Below, piece by piece: positions 34,245 through 47,299 of a stretch of DNA of 64,000 bases. The first letter of the stretch is position 1, and each line of letters begins with the position of its first letter. The stretch covers positions 11,677,072 to 11,741,071 of the forward strand of contig JAJEKV010000040.1 in the NCBI GenBank assembly GCA_021234155.1, written 5' to 3'. Position numbers and translations under genes: made by a program. This stretch comes from Isoetes taiwanensis (taxonomy: Eukaryota; Streptophyta; Lycopodiopsida; Isoetales; Isoetaceae). Under the pieces are notes generated by a model. The model saw only the letters and a list, made by a program, of their open reading frames with translations. It searched no databases and was not told the DNA's origin.

Positions 34245-36393
34245 CTGCAGCCAATCATGCAAACGTTAGCAGTAATCCCGGTAACGATGCAAGGGCCAAA
34301 AGGTACATTGGGTCTCTCAGTTTATCACTGATCACCAATTGTATCCTTTTGCCCTGAGTAGACTTTAGCAAGAAAGATGTATGAAATCTCAACTTAAAAC
34401 TAATTTAGCATATGCAATTAACATCAGATTTTTATGCATTATGCATTACATGTATAAACATGTTGCAAAATTTTAATAATGAACCTTGAAGTCTACTTCA
34501 ATAATTCATAAACTTATAAAGATAAACTAGTATACCAATGTGCCAAAATTTATCCCACGACCCTGCAATAATATCAACTTTCCAGCATTTACGCTCAAGG
34601 TAAAATCGACATATGACCTTAATCCACTGCAGAAATCCTTGATTTGCTCATTCTATGAGGAAATATTGCTAGAAATCCAAAACAATATCTACTAGTTTTA
34701 GATTTTCATATTGAGTTCATACCTCATCTTTAAAACTCTATTACTATTTCCAGGCATAGCCATTCAGCCGAAAATGCATAGAAACATGTTAAAAATTATG
34801 GAGACTGTGTCCAACCAATAGGATACACCTAGTCACGGCCACAGCAAGAAATATAAACGTGACCTACAATAAGTACATCTAAATTTGTTTTCTCATTTGC
34901 ATATGGAAAGCCTGAGAACTATTTCAAAGTTTATTTCGGATCCGGGGAAATCATTTCTTGCATTTTTGAAGAAAAACAACCCTAGTTAAAGCATTCAAGC
35001 TCTAACACGATTAAAAGCGCTTTCCATGTTTTGATCCAAAGGCATTCCTTTCAACCTCCTTATGCTGGAAAGTATCCATCCATAAGCTGACCTCGTTTGC
35101 TTCCCAAGCCTCAAGCCTGCTACAAACCGGAAGATGTATCTGTAGATATCTATTTTGGCCTTGGGACTTTCGTCTCATCATCAAGATAGCTTGCATCAAA
35201 TTTTTTCGCAAGTTAAAAGCTCGTATATGGCGCCTCTGTTTATGGCGCAGCTCAACATATAGCATCCTCAAAATAATGTTAGGGCTTTTAAAAAAACCTG
35301 ACTTTCGAACCATTAGGCAAAACAATCCTCACTTTAATGTTGCAAAAATATTTAGCCCATTAGCATGTGGCACTAGATGACGTACTCAAAAGACCATTTG
35401 CAATAGAGCTACATACCTCATAGTTTATCTCATAAAGCAAATAAGCGCTTTGGCAAGATCCATAAGCTATGCTAAAAGTGGCATGCAAGCATATTTGCAT
35501 GTTGACCACAAAATGTCAAGCATGCATTTAAGCCAAATGCATGCATAAAATTAAATTTGAAATCCTTTATGCTTTATCCTTATCAAATGAGAACTTAATG
35601 ATCAAGTAGATGTCCCCTTGCGCTTTAGATGTGGAGTTTTAGCTTTTCTTGAAGATGTGCATTTTTGCAATGTTAGGTAGTCCATATCTAGACCATTATT
35701 GCCTATCAGGGCAAAACAAGCCTATCAGGGCAAAAAAAGCCATTATTCATTAGATTCCTAAATATATATTGATTATTAAAGAAAAATAATCAATGCAATA
35801 AACCTTCATTTCTGAGGAAATATATCTCATATGAAGATCGAGTGTTCTAGTGTAGGAGAGATCTCTAGATCACTATTCACTATCCAAGCAAAATTGCTTA
35901 ACTGAAGCAAAATAGCTTAATTAATAAAAAAAACCTTACCACCTTCCGTAGAGTATGACATGACCCCTGTATATATAACTGTAATTATAGGGATGGCAAG
36001 ACCCCACCATTACAGTGGGGGCAATGCCATACCCTATAGCAGTTTAGCCTTCCATATAGCATGTAATTAATCCAAATACATACCTTTGTATTATCGCAAC
36101 ATATAGTTGTAATAGGAACTGCCTATCTGCATCAGCCAATTTAACATTGGGAATTGCCCTTACATCATGTATAAGAATTAAAACAATATCCTTGTATTAA
36201 GGATTTTAGCCAAGTGGCATTGGAATGTATTCAGCCAACTGGCAAAGAATGGCATTTGCCATTGGTGTATAATGGCACCTGCCATTATACAAAGTTCTTG
36301 ATGAATTAATATTCATCATTAGAATACCATGGTAGAAGCAACCTGCATGGCACAATAACATAGGCATTGCACAATAATGTAAGCATTGACATT

Positions 36394-36480
36394 TTACTCT
36401 GCTTCTTGCATAATCCTAAGTATCCACTCCTTGTTCCAAGTAACTATTGAAGTTTCATCAGGCAATGCCTCATATGCAAT
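36394..36480 (-). pseudogene. Exon-like open segment in array unit (2 of 2)
   Basis: After TTTGTGCAG the minus strand encodes 28 residues (IAYEALPDETSIVTWNKEW, then ILRIMQEAE) followed by TAA at 36396-36394. It looks like a terminal exon in phase 0 and is conserved in the equivalent places of copies 2, 3 and 4 (e.g. 39331-39417). Together with the segment near the start of the next unit it suggests a partial gene on the minus strand spanning unit boundaries. Family unknown. Confidence 0.4.
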
Positions 36481-36663
36481 CTGCACAAATATAACCACAT
36501 AGCTTAGTCTAGTTTAATAGGAAGACCAGATAATATATGCAAGATAATATATTCACGGGCAAGTTCCCACAAGTGTTTAATCTTCTAAATCACCTAGAGC
36601 AAAGGGAGAGAGGCATCACCAGGTATCCCCAGTGAAATGAAGTGTCTAAAAAAAACCCAGCCT

Positions 36664-39600
36664 GAACTAGCATACGCTAGACCAGCATCTACCTCGGTCA
36701 ATCCCTTGGCAGTATTATCATCCTACATCTAAACTGAGCAAGTCAGTCTAGATTAGTACCTCTTTTCCCAAGCCTAAGTAATTTAACATGAAGACCATTA
36801 TTTACTAACCAAAAGTCATAAGAATTAAATCATTTGCTACAGCATCAACTTGAATTCTGTGCAATTACAAAGATTATGAACTCTATGTTCTAATGCTCAA
36901 AAATAAAGTCTAAAACTTGGCTTGAGCAAGCACAACTGTTAAACTATTCAAATAGAAATACAACTGAAAAGATGGGCATAAAAATACCCCTTGTACTTAT
37001 CAATGTAAAGGCCTAGCGACCTTAAGTGTTGGATTAGTAAAACTCCACGGTTCATGGCTAAAAATTTCAGAAACCTTTATCATTTATCGGCTCCTTTGCC
37101 AACATCTCCTTTCCATATTCCATTCTCTTCCAAGCTAAAGAAAACCCGAAAAGCAAAAAAAGACACAATAGGAGGAGGAGAGGCGGTACTGCGGACCAAT
37201 CATGCAAATGTTAGCGGTAATCCGTTAGCGATGCAAGGGCCAAAAGGTACATTGGGTCTCTCGGTTTATCACGATCACCAATTGTATCCTTTTGCCCCTG
37301 AGTAGACTTTAGCAAGAAAGATGTATGAAATCTCAACTTAAAACTAATTTAGCATCTGCAATTATCATCAGATTTTTAAGCATTATGCATTACATATATA
37401 AACATGTTGCAGAAATTTAACAATGAACCTTGAAGCCTACTTCAATAATTCATAATGTCATAAAGATAAACTAGTATACCAATGTGCCAAAATTTATCCC
37501 GACCGCAATAATATCAACTTTCCGGCATTTACGCTCAAGGTAAATCGACATATGACCTTAATCCACTGCGAGAAATCCTTGATTTGCTCATTCTATGAGG
37601 AAATATTGCTAGAAATCCAAAACAATATCTACTAGTTTTAGATTTTCATATTGAGTTCATATCACATCTTTAAAACTCTATTACTATTTCCAGGCATAGC
37701 CATTCTGCCGAAAATGCATAGAAACATGTTAAAAATTATGGAGACTGTGTCCAACCAATAGGATACACCTAGTCACGGCCACAGCAAGAAATATAAACGT
37801 GACCTACAATAAGTACATCTAAATTTGTTTCTCTGTTGCATATGGAAAGCCTGAGAACTATTTCAAAGTTTATTTCGGATCCGAGGGAAAACATTTTTCT
37901 TGCATTTTTGAAGAAAAACAACCCTAGTTAAAGCATTCAAGCACTAACCTAATTAAGCGTTTTCCATGTTTCAATCCAAAACCATTCCTTTCAAACTCCC
38001 TACGCCGAAAAGTATTCATCCATAAGCCATCGTTCGTTTCCCAAACCTCAAGCCTGCTACAAACTGGAAGAGTAACTGTAAATATCTATTTTGACACCAG
38101 GGCTTTCGTCTCATCATCAAGATAGCTTGCATCAAATTTTTTTCTGCAAGTTCCGCTCTGTATATGGCGCCTCTGTTTATGGCGCAGCTCAACATATAGC
38201 ATCCTCAAAATAATGTTAGGGCTTTTAAAAAAACCTGACTTTCGAACCATTAGGCAAAACAATCCTCACTTTAATGTTGCAAAAATATTTAGCCCATTAG
38301 CATGTGGCACTAGATGACGTACTCAAAAGACCATTTGCAATAGAGCTACATACCTCATAGTTTATCTCATAAAGCAAATAAGCGCTTTGGCAAGATCCAT
38401 AAGCTATGCTAAAAGTGGCATGCAAGCATATTTGCATGTTGACCACAAAATGTCAAGCATGCATTTAAGCCAAATGCATGCATAAAATTAAATTTGAAAT
38501 CCTTTATGCTTTATCCTTATCAAATGAGAACTTAATGATCAAGTAGATGTCCCCTTGCGCTTTAGATGTGGAGTTTTAGCTTTTCTTGAAGATGTGCATT
38601 TTTGCAATGTTAGGTAGTCCATATCTAGACCATTATTGCCTATCAGGGCAAAACAAGCCTATCAGGGCAAAAAAAGCCATTATTCATTAGATTCCTAAAT
38701 ATATATTGATTATTGAAGCAAAATAACTAATGCAATAAACCTTCATTTATGAGAAACAATATGTCTCATATGAAGATGAAGTGTTCTAGTGTAGGAGAGA
38801 TCTCTGGATCATTATTGATTGTCCAAGAAAATTTGCTTAACTGATGCAAAATAGCTTAATTAATAAAAAAAAAATCCTACCACCTTTCGTAGAGTATGAC
38901 ATGACTCATGTATATAGAACTGTAATCCTATGGCAAGACCCCACCATTACAGTGGGGGTAATGCCATACCCTATAGCAATGTAGCATTGCATATAGAATG
39001 TGATCAATCCAAATACATACCATTGTATTATCGCAACATATAGTTGTAGTAGGAACTTCCTCTTTGCATCAGCCAATTTAGCATTGGGCATTACCTTTAT
39101 ATCATACACAAAAATTAAAACAATATCCTCGTATTAAGGATTTTAGCCAAGTGGCATTGGAATGTATTCAGCCAACTGGCAAAGAATGGCATTTGCCATT
39201 GGTGTATAATGGCACCTGCCATTATACAAAGTTCTTGATGAATTAATATTCATCATTAGAATACCATGGTAGAAGCAACCTGCATGGCACAATAACATAG
39301 GCATTGCACAATAATGTAAGCATTGACATTTTACTCTGCTTCTTGCATAATCCTAAGTATCCACTCCTTGTTCCAAGTAACTATTGAAGTTTCATCAGGC
39401 AATGCCTCATATGCAATCTGCACAAATATAACCACATAGCTTAGTCTAGTTTAATAGGAAGACCAGATAATATATGCAAGATAATATATTCACGGGCAAG
39501 TTCCCACAAGTGTTTAATCTTCTAAATCACCTAGAGCAAAGGGAGAGAGGCATCACCAGGTATCCCCAGTGAAATGAAGTGTCTAAAAAAAACCCAGCCT
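36664..39600. repeat. Array copy 2, most diverged
   Basis: Has many changes at 37060-37270 (extra GGA triplet, CGG in place of CAG) and at 37950-38110. A block at about 38700-39110 differs from all other copies: ATTGAAGCAAAATAACT in place of ATTAAAGAAAAATAATC, and GAAACAATATGTCTCATATG in place of GGAAATATATCTCATATG. The minus-strand open segments are broken here. Confidence 0.9.
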
Positions 39601-42542
39601 GAACTAGCATACGCTAGACCAGCATCTACCTCGGTCAATCCCTTGGCAGTATTATCATCCTACATCTAAACTGAGCAAGTCAGTCTAGATTAGTACCTCT
39701 TTTCCCAAGCCTAAGTAATTTAACATGAAGACCATTATTTACTAACCAAAAGTCATAAGAATTAAATCATTTGCTCTGACATCAACTTGAATTCTGTGCA
39801 ATTACAAAGATTATGAACTCTATGTTCTAATGCTCAAAAATAAAGTCTAAAACTTGGCTTGAGCAAGCACAACTGTTAAACTATTCAAATAGAAATACAA
39901 CTGAAAAGATGGGCATAAAAATACCCCTTGTACTTATCAATGTAAAGGCCTAGCGACCTTAAGTGTTGGATTAGTAAAACTCCACGGTTCATGGCTAAAA
40001 ATTCGAGAAACCTTTATCATTTATCGGCTCCTTTGCCAACATCTCCTTTCCATATTCCATTCTCTTCCAAGCTAAAGAAAACCCTGAAAAGCAAAAAAGA
40101 CACAATAGGAGGAGAGAGCCCGTACCTGCAGCCAATCATGCAAATGTTAGCAGTAATCCCGGTAACGATGCAAGGGCCAAAAGGTACATTGGGTCTCTCA
40201 GTTTATCACTGATCACCAATTGTATCCTTTTGCCCTGAGTAGACTTTAGCAAGAAAGATGTATGAAATCTCAACTTAAAACTAATTTAGCATATGCAATT
40301 AACATCAGATTTTTATGCATTATGCATTACATGTATAAACATGTTGCAAAATTTTAATAATGAACCTTGAAGTCTACTTCAATAATTCATAAACTTATAA
40401 AGATAAACTAGTATACCAATGTGCCAAAATTTATCCCACGACCCTGCAATAATATCAACTTTCCAGCATTTACGCTCAAGGTAAATCTGACATATGACCT
40501 TAATCCACTGCAGAAATCCTTGATTTGCTCATTCTATGAGGAAATATTGCTAGAAATCCAAAACAATATCTACTAGTTTTAGATTTTCATATTGAGTTCA
40601 TACCTCATCTTTAAAACTCTATTACTATTTCCAGGCATAGCCATTCAGCCGAAAATGCATAGAAACATGTTAAAAATTATGGAGACTGTGTCCAACCAAT
40701 AGGATACACCTAGTCACGGCCACAGCAAGAAATATAAACGTGACCTACAATAAGTACATCTAAATTTGTTTCTCTGTTGCATATGGAAAGCACAGAACTA
40801 TTTCAAAGTTTATTTCCAGATCCAGGGAAATCTGTTTACTGCATTTTTGAAGAAAAACAACCCTAGTTAAAGCATTCAAGCTCTAACCTGATTAAGCGCT
40901 TTCCATGTTTTGATCCAAAGGCATTCCTTTCAACCTCCTTATGCTGGAAAGTATCCATCCATAAGCTGACCTCGTTTGCTTCCCAAGCCTCAAGCCTGCT
41001 ACAAACCGGAAGATGTATCTGTAGATATCTATTTTGACGCCAGGACTTTCGTCTCATCATCAAGATAGCTTGCATCAAATTTTTTTCTGCAAGTTCCGCT
41101 CTGTATATGGCGCCTCTGTTTATGGCGCAGCTCAACATATAGCATCCTCAAAATAATGTTAGGGCTTTTAAAAAAACCTGACTTTCGAACCATTAGGCAA
41201 AACAATCCTCACTTTAATGTTGCAAAAATATTTAGCCCATTAGCATGTGGCACTAGATGACGTACTCAAAAGACCATTTGCAATAGAGCTACATACCTCA
41301 TAGTTTATCTCATAAAGCAAATAAGCGCTTTGGCAAGATCCATAAGCTATGCTAAAAGTGGCATGCAAGCATATTTGCATGTTGACCACAAAATGTCAAG
41401 CATGCATTTAAGCCAAATGCATGCATAAAATTAAATTTGAAATCCTTTATGCTTTATCCTTATCAAATGAGAACTTAATGATCAAGTAGATGTCCCCTTG
41501 CGCTTTAGATGTGGAGTTTTAGCTTTTCTTGAAGATGTGCATTTTTTGCAATGTTAGGTAGTCCATATCTAGACCATTATTGCCTATCAGGGCAAAACAA
41601 GCCTATCAGGGCAAAAAAAGCCATTATTCATTAGATTCCTAAATATATATTGATTATTAAAGAAAAATAATCAATGCAATAAACCTTCATTTCTGAGGAA
41701 ATATATCTCATATGAAGATCGAGTGTTCTAGTGTAGGAGAGATCTCTAGATCACTATTCACTATCCAAGCAAAATTGCTTAACTGAAGCAAAATAGCTTA
41801 ATTAATAAAAAAACCTTACCACCTTAGTAGAGTATGACATGACCCCTGTATATATAACTGTAATTATAGGGATGGCAAGACCCCACCATTATAGTGGGGG
41901 CAATGCCATACCCTATAGCAGTTTAGCCTTCCATATAGCATGTAATTAATCCAAATACATACCTTTGTATTATCGCAACATATAGTTGTAATAGGAACTG
42001 CCTATCTGCATCAGCCAATTTAACATTGGGCATTGCCCTTACATCATGTATAAGAATTAAAACAATATCCTTGTATTAAGGATTTTAGCCAAGTGGCATT
42101 GGAATGTATTCAGCTAACTGGCAAAGAATGGCATTTGCCATTGGTGTATAATGGCACCTGCCATTATACAAAGTTCTTGATGAATTAATATTCATCATTA
42201 GAATACCATGGTAGAAGCAACCTGCATGGCACAATAACATAGGCATTGCACAATAATGTAAGCATTGACATTTTACTCTGCTTCTTGCATAATCCTAAGT
42301 ATCCACTCCTTGTTCCAAGTAACTATTGAAGTTTCATCAGGCAATGCCTCATATGCAATCTGCACAAATATAACCACATAGCTTAGTCTAGTTTAATAGG
42401 AAGACCAGATAATATATGCAAGATAATATATTCACGGGCAAGTTCCCACAAGTGTTTAATCTTCTAAATCACCTAGAGCAAAGGGAGAGAGGCATCACCA
42501 GGTATCCCCAGTGAAATGAAGTGTCTAAAAAAAACCCAGCCT
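39601..42542. repeat. Array copy 3
   Basis: Mostly like copies 1, 4 and 5. It shares CGACCTT near 39955 with copy 2, and CCAGATCCAGGG near 40815 with copy 4 where copies 1, 2 and 5 have CGGATCCG. It lacks a few bases near 41826 (CCTTAGTAG where others have CCTTCCGTAG). Confidence 0.9.
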
Positions 42543-45488
42543 GAACTAGCATACGCGCTAGACCAGATCTACCTCGGTCAATCCCTTGGCAGTATTATCA
42601 TCCTACATCTAAACTGAGCAAGTCAGTCTAGATTAGTACCTCTTTTCCCAAGCCTAAGTAATTTAACATGAAGACCATTATTTACTAACCAAAAGTCATA
42701 AGAATTAAATCATTTGCTACAGCATCAACTTGAATTCTGTGCAATTACAAAGATTATGAACTCTATGTTCTAATGCTCAAAAATAAAGTCTAAAACTTGG
42801 CTTGAGCAAGCACAACTGTTAAACTATTCAAATAGAAATACAACTGAAAAGATGGGCATAAAAATACCCCTTGTACTTATCAATGTAAAGGCCTAGCAGC
42901 CTTAAGTGTTGGATTAGTAAAACTCCACGGTTCATGGCTAAAAAATTCCAGAAACCTTTATCATTTATCGCTCCTTTGCCAACATCTCCTTTCCATATTC
43001 CATTCTCTTCCAAGCTAAAGAAAACCCTGAAAAGCAAAAAAGACACAATAGGAGGAGAGAGCCCGTACCTGCAGCCAATCATGCAAACGTTAGCAGTAAT
43101 CCCGGTAACGATGCAAGGGCCAAAAGGTACATTGGGTCTCTCAGTTTATCACTGATCACCAATTGTATCCTTTTGCCCTGAGTAGACTTTAGCAAGAAAG
43201 ATGTATGAAATCTCAACTTAAAACTAATTTAGCATATGCAATTAACATCAGATTTTTATGCATTATGCATTACATGTATAAACATGTTGCAAAATTTTAA
43301 TAATGAACCTTGAAGTCTACTTCAATAATTCATAAACTTATAAAGATAAACTAGTATACCAATGTGCCAAAATTTATCCCACGACCCTGCAATAATATCA
43401 ACTTTCCAGCATTTACGCTCAAGGTAAATCTGACATATGACCTTAATCCACTGCAGAAATCCTTGATTTGCTCATTCTATGAGGAAATATTGCTAGAAAT
43501 CCAAAACAATATCTACTAGTTTTAGATTTTCATATTGAGTTCATACCTCATCTTTAAAACTCTATTACTATTTCGGGCATAGCCATTCGGTAGAAAATGC
43601 ATAGAAACATGTTAAAAATTATGGAGACTGTGTCCAACCAATAGGATACACCTAGTCACGACCCACAAAGAAGAAATATAAACGTGACCTACAATAAGTA
43701 CATCTAAATTTGTTTCTCTGTTGCATATGGAAAGCACAGAACTATTTCAAAGTTTATTTCCAGATCCAGGGAAATCTGTTTACTGCATTTTTGAAGAAAA
43801 ACAACCCTAGTTAAAGCATTCAAGCTCTAACCTGATTAAGCGCTTTCCATGTTTTGATCCAAAGGCATTCCTTTCAACCTCCTTATGCTGGAAAGTATCC
43901 ATCCATAAGCTGACCTCGTTTGCTTCCCAAGCCTCAAGCCTGCTACAAACCGGAAGATGTATCTGTAGATATCTATTTTGACGCCAGGACTTTCGTCTCA
44001 TCATCAAGATAGCTTGCATCAAATTTTTTTCTGCAAGTTCCGCTCGTATATATGGCCTCTGTTTTATGGCAGCACTCAACATATAGCATCCTCAAAATAA
44101 TGTTAGGGCTTTTAAAAAAACCGACTTTTCGAACCATTAGGCAAAACAATCCTCACTTTAATGTTGCAAAATATTTAGCCCATTAGCATGTGGCACTAGA
44201 TGACGTACTCAAAAAAGACCATTTGCAATAGAGCTACATACCTCATAGTTTATCTCATAAAGCAAATAAGCGCTTTGGCAAGATCCATAAGCTATGCTAA
44301 AAGTGGCATGCAAGCATATTTGCATGTTGACCACAAAATGTCAAGCATGCATTTAAGCCAAATGCATGCATAAAATTAAATTTGAAATCCTTTATGCTTT
44401 ATCCTTATCAAATGAGAACTTAATGATCAAGTAGATGTCCCCTTGCGCTTTAGATGTGGAGTTTTAGCTTTTCTTGAAGATGTGCATTTTTGCAATGTTA
44501 GGTAGTCCATATCTAGACCATTATTGCCTATCAGGGCAAAACAAGCCTATCAGGGCAAAAAAAGCCATTATTCATTAGATTCCTAAATATATATTGATTA
44601 TTAAAGAAAAATAATCAATGCAATAAACCTTCATTTCTGAGGAAATATATCTCATATGAAGATCGAGTGTTCTAGTGTAGGAGAGATCTCTAGATCACTA
44701 TTCACTATCCAAGCAAAATTGCTTAACTGAAGCAAAATAGCTTAATTAATAAAAAAAACCTTACCACCTTCCGTAGAGTATGACATGACCCCTGTATATA
44801 TAACTGTAATTATAGGGATGGCAAGACCCCACCATTACAGTGGGGGCAATGCCATACCCTATAGCAGTTTAGCCTTCCATATAGCATGTAATTAATCCAA
44901 ATACATACCTTTGTATTATCGCAACATATAGTTGTAATAGGAACTGCCTATCTGCATCAGCCAATTTAACATTGGGCATTGCCCTTACATCATGTATAAG
45001 AATTAAAACAATATCCTTGTATTAAGGATTTTAGCCAAGTGGCATTGGAATGTATTCAGCCAACTGGCAAAGAATGGCATTTGCCATTGGTGTATAATGG
45101 CACCTGCCATTATACAAAGTTCTTGATGAATTAATATTCATCATTAGAATACCATGGTAGAAGCAACCTGCATGGCACAATAACATAGGCATTGCACAAT
45201 AATGTAAGCATTGACATTTTACTCTGCTTCTTGCATAATCCTAAGTATCCACTCCTTGTTCCAAGTAACTATTGAAGTTTCATCAGGCAATGCCTCATAT
45301 GCAATCTGCACAAATATAACCACATAGCTTAGTCTAGTTTAATAGGAAGACCAGATAATATATGCAAGATAATATATTCACGGGCAAGTTCCCACAAGTG
45401 TTTAATCTTCTAAATCACCTAGAGCAAAGGGAGAGAGGCATCACCAGGTATCCCCAGTGAAATGAAGTGTCTAAAAAAAACCCAGCCT
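42543..45488. repeat. Array copy 4
   Basis: Very close to copy 1 in its first half. Local differences: CATACGCGCTAG at 42551, CACGACCCACAAAGAAG near 43656, and ATATATGGCCTCTGTTTTATGG near 44046 in place of the ATATGGCGCCTCTGTTTATGG of other copies. The minus-strand 84-codon frame is identical in length to those of copies 1 and 5. Confidence 0.9.
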
Positions 45489-47299
45489 GAACTAGCATAC
45501 GCTAGACCAGCATCTACCTCGGTCAATCCCTTGGCAGTATTATCATCCTACATCTAAACTGAGCAAGTCAGTCTAGATTAGTACCTCTTTTCCCAAGCCT
45601 AAGTAATTTAACATGAAGACCATTATTTACTAACCAAAAGTCATAAGAATTAAATCATTTGCTACAGCATCAACTTGAATTCTGTGCAATTACAAAGATT
45701 ATGAACTCTATGTTCTAATGCTCAAAAATAAAGTCTAAAACTTGGCTTGAGCAAGCACAACTGTTAAACTATTCAAATAGAAATACAACTGAAAAGATGG
45801 GCATAAAAATACCCCTTGTACTTATCAATGTAAAGGCCTAGCAGCCTTAAGTGTTGGATTAGTAAAACTCCACGGTTCATGGCTAAAAAATTCCAGAAAC
45901 CTTTATCATTTATCGCTCCTTTGCCAACATCTCCTTTCCATATTCCATTCTCTTCCAAGCTAAAGAAAACCCTGAAAAGCAAAAAAGACACAATAGGAGG
46001 AGAGAGCCCGTACCTGCAGCCAATCATGCAAACGTTAGCAGTAATCCCGGTAACGATGCAAGGGCCAAAAGGTACATTGGGTCTCTCAGTTTATCACTGA
46101 TCACCAATTGTATCCTTTTGCCCTGAGTAGACTTTAGCAAGAAAGATGTATGAAATCTCAACTTAAAACTAATTTAGCATATGCAATTAACATCAGATTT
46201 TTATGCATTATGCATTACATGTATAAACATGTTGCAAAATTTTAATAATGAACCTTGAAGTCTACTTCAATAATTCATAAACTTATAAAGATAAACTAGT
46301 ATACCAATGTGCCAAAATTTATCCCACGACCCTGCAATAATATCAACTTTCCAGCATTTACGCTCAAGGTAAATCTTGACATATGACCTTAATCCACTGC
46401 AGAAATCCTTGATTTGCTCATTCTATGAGGAAATATTGCTAGAAATCCAAAACAATATCTACTAGTTTTAGATTTTCATATTGAGTTCATACCTCATCTT
46501 TAAAACTCTATTACTATTTCCAGGCATAGCCATTCAGCCGAAAATGCATAGAAACATGTTAAAAATTATGGAGACTGTGTCCAACCAATAGGATACACCT
46601 AGTCACGGCCACAGCAAGAAATATAAACGTGACCTACAATAAGTACATCTAAATTTGTTTCTCTGTTGCATATGGAAAGCACTGAGAACTATTTCAAAGT
46701 TTATTTCGGATCCGAGGGAAATCATTTCTTGCATTTTTGAAGAAAAACAACCCTAGTTAAAGCATTCAAGCTCTAACCTGATTAAGCGCTTTCCATGTTT
46801 TGATCCAAAGGCATTCCTTTCAACCTCCTTATGTTGGAAAGTATCCATCCATAAGCTGACCTCGTTTGCTTCCCAAGCCTCAAGCCTGCTACAAACCGGA
46901 AGATGTATCTGTAGATATCTATTTTGACGCCAGGACTTTCGTCTCATCATCAAGATAGCTTGCATCAAATTTTTTTCTGCAAGTTCCGCTCTGTATATGG
47001 CGCCTCTGTTTATGGCGCAGCTCAACATATAGCATCCTCAAAATAATGTTAGGGCTTTTAAAAAAACCTGACTTTCGAACCATTAGGCAAAACAATCCTC
47101 ACTTTAATGTTGCAAAAATATTTAGCCCATTAGCATGTGGCACTAGATGACGTACTCAAAAGACCATTTGCAATAGAGCTACATACCTCATAGTTTATCT
47201 CATAAAGCAAATAAGCGCTTTGGCAAGATCCATAAGCTATGCTAAAAGTGGCATGCAAGCATATTTGCATGTTGACCACAAAATGTCAAGCATGCATGT
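45489..47299. repeat. Array copy 5, partial
   Basis: First ~1.81 kb of the unit, nearly identical to copies 1 and 4. It ends inside the unit at CAAGCATGCA; the next bases (TGTCAAGCGGCATG) are unique. Confidence 0.9.

Larger units (their letters stand above)
33720..36663. repeat. Array copy 1
   Basis: Complete unit. Distinctive are GGCCTTGGGAC near 35156, where other copies have GACGCCAGGAC or close to it, and an altered stretch near 35205-35235 that opens a longer minus frame (104 codons, 35011-35325). It begins right after the LINE tail; the AAAAAAAACCCAGCCT junction seen before other copies is replaced by the tail plus CCA. Confidence 0.9.
33717..47299. repeat. 13.6 kb tandem array of a ~2.94 kb unit
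   Basis: About 4.6 head-to-tail copies. The landmark GAACTAGCATACG starts at 33720, 36664, 39601, 42543 and 45489, giving periods of 2944, 2937, 2942 and 2946 bp. The left edge is the LINE poly(A) tail. The right edge is at about 47299, where CAAGCATGCA passes into unrelated sequence, out of phase with the left edge. Copies are highly similar apart from clustered small differences and one diverged stretch in copy 2. Each unit holds open segments on the minus strand that look like exons. I find no satellite or rDNA similarity. Confidence 0.95.

Noticed and set aside
33717-47299. Array as rDNA or a centromeric satellite
   Set aside because: No rRNA sequence is seen, the period is far longer than typical plant satellites, and only 4.6 copies are present.
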